Shown here one piece after another: positions 59,478-64,000 of a stretch of DNA of 64,000 bases. The notes beneath the pieces are model-generated. The model was not told the DNA's origin and ran no database searches. It worked only from the letters and a program-made list of their open reading frames with translations. The translations under genes were made by a program, and so were the position numbers. This stretch comes from Antedon bifida (lineage: Eukaryota > Echinodermata > Crinoidea > Comatulida > Antedonidae): NCBI GenBank assembly GCA_963402885.1, contig OY727096.1, positions 25,215,820-25,279,819 of the forward strand, in the 5' to 3' direction. Every line of letters begins with the position of its first letter. The first letter of the stretch is position 1.

Positions 59478-59703
59478 GGGATCATGTCAAAATTATTCTA
59501 CTGCAGTTACTGCAGTAACTGTATTTTTTTACTGAAATAACCAATGATTTTAGTTTGCTCAATATAGACTTTTGAGGTGTCGCAATAAACAGTGTGTATC
59601 CACAAAAAAAAACATGCTAATTAAATAAGCATAATCAGGTTAAAAGAGTAAACAAAGTATAGTTTACTGCAGTAAATGCAGTAGAATAATTTTGAAATGG
59701 CCC
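59478..59703. mobile_element. MITE family C, copy 2
   Basis: GGGATCATGTCAAAATTATT then CTACTGCAGTTACTGCAG at the left; TGCAGTAAATGCAGTAGAAT then AATTTTGAAATGGCCC at the right. It is about 226 bp with terminal inverted repeats of roughly 40 bp, each itself containing CTGCAG palindromes. Confidence 0.8.
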
Positions 59704-60637
59704 TAAAAGGTATTTAACAATAGAGTGCAATGGCTATTATAAAAATAGATTACATCTGATTGCCACCTGCTTTCTGATTGAACAAAAACTAACAATAGAC
59801 ACACTGTATATGATTCTTCTTCTAAAAGGAAATTATCACTGTATATCTTACCACCTGCGCATTCTACCAACGGAAAGAAAATATGATGGCATATTGAACT
59901 ATTAAATAGCCAATCTCCAACAGTAGTGGTGGTACAGTAGTCTATGAGTGCCGCTTACCTGGATAAACCTACTGTATAAAACAAATAGATATCTCACTGG
60001 ACACCCCTATCCACAAATGGTATAGTCCATGAACTATGCCTTCAAGTGGGAGCATCCTTGCAAACCACCATCACCATTTCTTGGCACCTCCCTATCCATA
60101 CCCACAAACAGGGGTGGGTCCAGCTAAAATGAAATTATGGACTAATTTTGATGTATTTTTGACAAACTATCATTAGCACTAAAGTGCTTCCCCATTTAAA
60201 AAATCCTTGATCGCACCTGTAAAACAACAGTCTATTTCAAACATAGTGTATAATGTTTTCACTGATGATTGGCACCTAGAATTATTGATTCTTTATGTCT
60301 GTTGTTATAAAATTGGCCTTGAAAGGTAAAAACTAATCATCATGAATAAACTTACTATTTTAAGCAAGGTATCACCTATCTGACAATTAGTGACCCCCAT
60401 GAAAACACACTTTAAATTATTAAATTATCTCTTAATTGATTTTAATGTTATGGTTCAGATACAGTAGGAATATTTTATTTGTTATCAAGTTAAACAGAGT
60501 AGACTATAAAAGTCAGTTTTAAATAGACTTAAGCCATGCTAAGCCTTGACATCGACAATAGAAGTTTAACAAAGACTATGAGATAATACTAACTAGTGGA
60601 CCATAGTGTGAATAAGAATGATAAGTCAAAACCTGCC

Positions 60638-60795
60638 TTAAGCTCTGTCTACACTATCTGAAAACTAGTTTGACAAAAAAGTGTGACGTGCCCAAATATG
60701 CTAGTGAATGCTTAAATATGGTAGTGATATGTCCATATATAGGCACATCACATTTTTTTGTCACATAAAGTTTGATAGTGTACTGTAGACAGAGT
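60638..60795. mobile_element. MITE family B, copy 8
   Basis: TTAAGCTCTGTCTACACTAT at the left with AAACTAGTTTGACA, and AAGTTTGATAGTGTACTGTA then GACAGAG at the right. Confidence 0.85.
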
Positions 60796-61319
60796 CAATT
60801 CCCGGTACAGTAAAAGTCTAATTGTATCTTAAGGTCCTGTTTCTGCTGCAAAACTAAAACTTAACCGTGTGAATAACAATTATTAACACAATATTTTGGC
60901 AGCAAAACAGGACAAATTTTCTCAGTAACTGCTTAAATGGCAGGCAGCCTGAAAATACAGTAGGCCTTAACGGTTAAAAACACACGATCAATTCGGTGTT
61001 AGGCAGATACTAAATAATAATACTAAAATTGTAAATCTCTGCTGTGAATTTGAAAATATTAAAAATGGAAATCACTTCATCTTTGTTTTCATAAAATTGA
61101 TTGTAAAAAAAAATCCCAACAACTGGCGAAATTCTCACAGGAATCTGAAGCATCCAAAGTGCATTAGGAAATCCAGCGTTGGTTTTTACGGCGTGCAGAT
61201 TATTGATCATGCTTCCCTCTGGCTTAAAATCGATCGTAAATGAGTATATTTCATGGTTGGTGGATTTGTAACAAACACGTTCATTCAATTAGTCCACATG
61301 TGGATTTACAATAAAAGTT

Positions 61320-61764
61320 GCAAATTTGGTTCATTAGTAAGTCTACATTTCATTACTGGAAACAAAACTGTCTGAAAATATAGTGTTTGTCTTTCTATCA
61401 AGTACATGTTGAGGATTTGTGTTGAGGGTTTTCTTTCTTTTTGTTAAATATTAAAAATTCAAATATTGCAATTTTGGTTCAATAGCAAGTCTACATTTCA
61501 TTACTGGAAAAAAAAATACTGTCTAAAATTGTGTTCTTGTCTTTCTATCAAGTACATGTTGAGGGTTTTCTTCTTTTTTTTTATTAAATATTAAAATAAA
61601 AACTAAAATATTGCAAATTTGGTTCATTAGCAAGTCTACATTTCTTTCCTGAAAAAACAAAACTGTCTAAAAGTTTGTTTTGTCTTTCTATCAAGTACAT
61701 GTTGAGGATTTGTGTTGAGGGTTTTCTTTCTTTTTGTTACATATTAAAAATAAAAACAAATATT
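61320..61764. repeat. Three tandem copies of a 145-148 bp unit
   Basis: Units start at 61320, 61468 and 61613 with GCAAATTTGGTTCATTAG and include TCTTTCTATCAAGTACATGT followed by TGAGG. Copy 2 lacks a short GATTTGTGTTGA segment present in copies 1 and 3. Confidence 0.9.
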
Positions 61765-64000
61765 GAACCATGGGAAAGGCTATAAACTAGCAAAAACTAA
61801 TCAAATTCAGCTCTTTAAACTAGAAATAATTTTTAAAAAAATACCATAATTAATAGTGTAGTGAAGCCAGTGTTAAACTCTGAATAGTCTAATTAGTGCC
61901 ATAGCTGTATAAACAATTCCACTCCCTTGATAAGCATCATTACTGTAGTTTCTTTCCTGTAATTAGTGAGTATACTCTAAATCAGTGTTGGATTTGATAA
62001 AAATAAAAGAATAAGATAAGGTCGAGCCTTCTATTGTTCTATTAATAAACTTGATTTACTATAAACTTTGGTGTACACTATTTGAAAGAGATAGAAAACT
62101 ATGTCTCCATTCCAGACAAAAACATAGCGCTGAGCATGTGTCTAGTACAACTAAATTGAATCAAGTAAGCATCACGTCACCGTTGGAACAAAAGAAATGC
62201 AAACATTATACAATCCCAACAATTATCGACAAAGAATCATTGATTAAAATACATCATGAAACCTAGAAAGAGGAAACCTGATTGACTCAACATCTAAACT
62301 GAAATAATAAATTGAATACAGTACAATACTACAATTTTAAATGTATGGATAATAAGCCCAAAAAATAAATATCTGTGGAGAGATACTGATATAATGCATC
62401 AATCTTTCTACATAGTCTGCTAGCATAAGCACACGAGGCAGATCGAGGATGATTTTGAAATAATAGAGGGGAGGCAAGATTCGGTAGAGCACGTAAAAGA
62501 TTGTGAAAATAATGAACAGCTAACTATAATGTCCTATCCTTTTCACTGCATTTTACAAAATTTAGGCGAAGCTAAGGACAACTGGATTTCCCTTGGATCA
62601 CGCCTATTAGCACACCATTTTTTAAGTGGGGAATAGGCTACTTTACCAATGTTTAATGTAAGGAACATTTCCGCCCGCACTTTTTTAATGCAGTGGACTG
62701 GGACGTTTCGAAATGTTCCTTACATGAATCATTTAAGTTCATTAAATAACAATAAACATACTCAAAAAATAGATTTTTATGTTGATCGGTGATTCTAGGT
62801 ATGATAAACAGAATTTTGAGATTGAGATTGGTGAAAGCATGAAATGTTTGGTGCATGGCGTGAGAGCTTGAGGTTGGGCCAAAAAGTGTCAGTGTGGGAC
62901 TTGACGTCATGTATGTACTGTATGTATTTTAGTAATAAAAGTAATATAAAAAAAATGAAAAAAATGCTGTAGACTTTCAGGAGTATGGATATTTCCTATC
63001 CTTATCTTGATAATAATTTGAATACTGAATGTTAAATATAAGAATTCCAGAGAAACTACTGTACTGACCTTTGGTATTTGTTTTTTACATTTGACTTAGT
63101 TTGCAAATCGTAAAATCAATACGCTAGAAGCAACCAGGGTACTATTTAATGAAACTACTGAACTTCTTTCGAACTGACGATCAATTTTATACACATCATG
63201 ATGGTAGAGTCATTAAAGGTGTATTGATTGCAGCCTGGGTAGACTTAATGACAAAATCTCTATAACAAGCAACGGTTTGGGGTAGATGAGATAGGTTTAG
63301 TTGGTTATTTCTCCATGGTTGAACACGGTCAAACTACTGTAGCTATCTGAAGACAACGGGAAACTCTCCGGGTGGGTCTGAATGGTCTCACATTCAACCA
63401 TTTAGATACAATGAAAACCAGGTCACTGATGTCCAGATTGGGAGAGTTGACCGTTAGCAAGAAAGTAATCACGCCACTACATTCAGGGCTCCGGTACACT
63501 TACAAATTATTGTAGGCTTTATAGCATGATTAAGAAAATCTTATAATAAGCAAGTAGTCATTTCATAAAATTACAGTTAGTGGTCTAATACCATATTTTA
63601 AAATTAGTACACAGTATTCATAAATCCCTTATTTGTATTTGTTTTGAATCGATCAAAGAAGAGACTACTATCAGTACATCAAGAGCGAGTGCTACTTGTA
63701 TATAACATTTATTTTATATCATGTGACCCACAATCAACCAATTTAAATGACAAGAATCTACTTACTGTAGGTGTGTTAGATTTAATACTACTGTAATTCT
63801 ATTTTAATACTACGGTAATAATAATTTGCTAAATTGTTTTCCCATAGTAAACAAAAAAATGCTTTTAGAGGATGTAATTTTGATGTTATTGCTAGACTTT
63901 GAATTCATTCTACAGTAAAACTCCACCTTAAATTATTTTTGCACTGAAAACTGAATAGAACAATTGCATTCGTTAGGACTGATCATAACAAATTTAACTT

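Larger units (their letters stand above)
59040..64000. other. Upstream side of the Vac8-like gene: intron or intergenic
   Basis: Besides the repeats listed separately, no exon could be fixed with confidence. The segment at 59852-59941 has acceptor-like and donor sites and matching phase, but its protein (with DWLFNSSICHHIFF) is not ARM-like. A 92-codon minus frame at 61010-61288 has no recognisable domain. The true 5' exons may lie beyond the window. Confidence 0.45.

Noticed and set aside
59852-59941. Possible upstream exon of the Vac8-like gene
   Set aside because: Phase and donor fit, but the acceptor lacks a pyrimidine tract and the peptide is not ARM-like, so it was not added to the model.
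61010-61288. 92-codon minus frame (with MLQIPVRISPVVGIFF)
   Set aside because: No domain, no splice partner and no promoter recognised; could be an unrecognised exon but there is no support.

Overview
The window is eukaryotic genomic DNA, AT-rich, with GT-AG introns, single-domain exons and many short non-autonomous repeats. Gene content (collagen-C1q protein, kidney-type glutaminase, ZNF800-like zinc-finger protein, Vac8-like armadillo protein) and the flood of the palindrome TAGGCCTA suggest a marine invertebrate, probably an echinoderm. This is inferred from composition and family content; no species marker is present.

Layout. 0-6 kb: no gene that can be supported; it holds a 1-kb foldback element (3486-4514) and copies of a MITE family. 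6.2-10.5 kb (+): a four-exon secreted collagen/C1q-domain gene with a TATA-type promoter. Its last exon runs into a 63-bp tandem array in which the C1q C-terminus and stop are repeated about six times. 10.8-16.5 kb: repeats, including a 22-bp minisatellite. 16.7-26.2 kb (-): a complete mitochondrial glutaminase gene (14 core coding exons plus a possible 36-nt cassette exon), with all catalytic residues recognisable. 28.6-36.9 kb (-): an unrecognised proline-rich, acidic, two-pass membrane protein with two candidate first exons. 39.1-43.4 kb (+): a ZNF800-like nine-finger protein with a TATA box, a non-coding first exon carrying a small upstream ORF, and one large coding exon. 43.4-50.8 kb: shared convergent 3' space with repeats and a near-perfect 93-nt hairpin. 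50.8-59.0 kb (-): twelve 3' exons of a Vac8-like armadillo-repeat gene whose 5' end was not found. 59-64 kb: intron or intergenic sequence with repeats.

The genes are ordinary, unlinked metazoan genes and not an operon. The least ordinary items are the C1q C-terminal cassette array, the foldback element, the two-pass proline-rich protein, the 93-nt hairpin, the abundance of TAGGCCTA, and a glutaminase tail that ends exactly where a repeat begins. No RNA genes (rRNA, intact tRNA) and no retroviral or LTR elements were recognised. All exon boundaries come from reading frame, splice consensus and remembered family sequences; no alignment was run.
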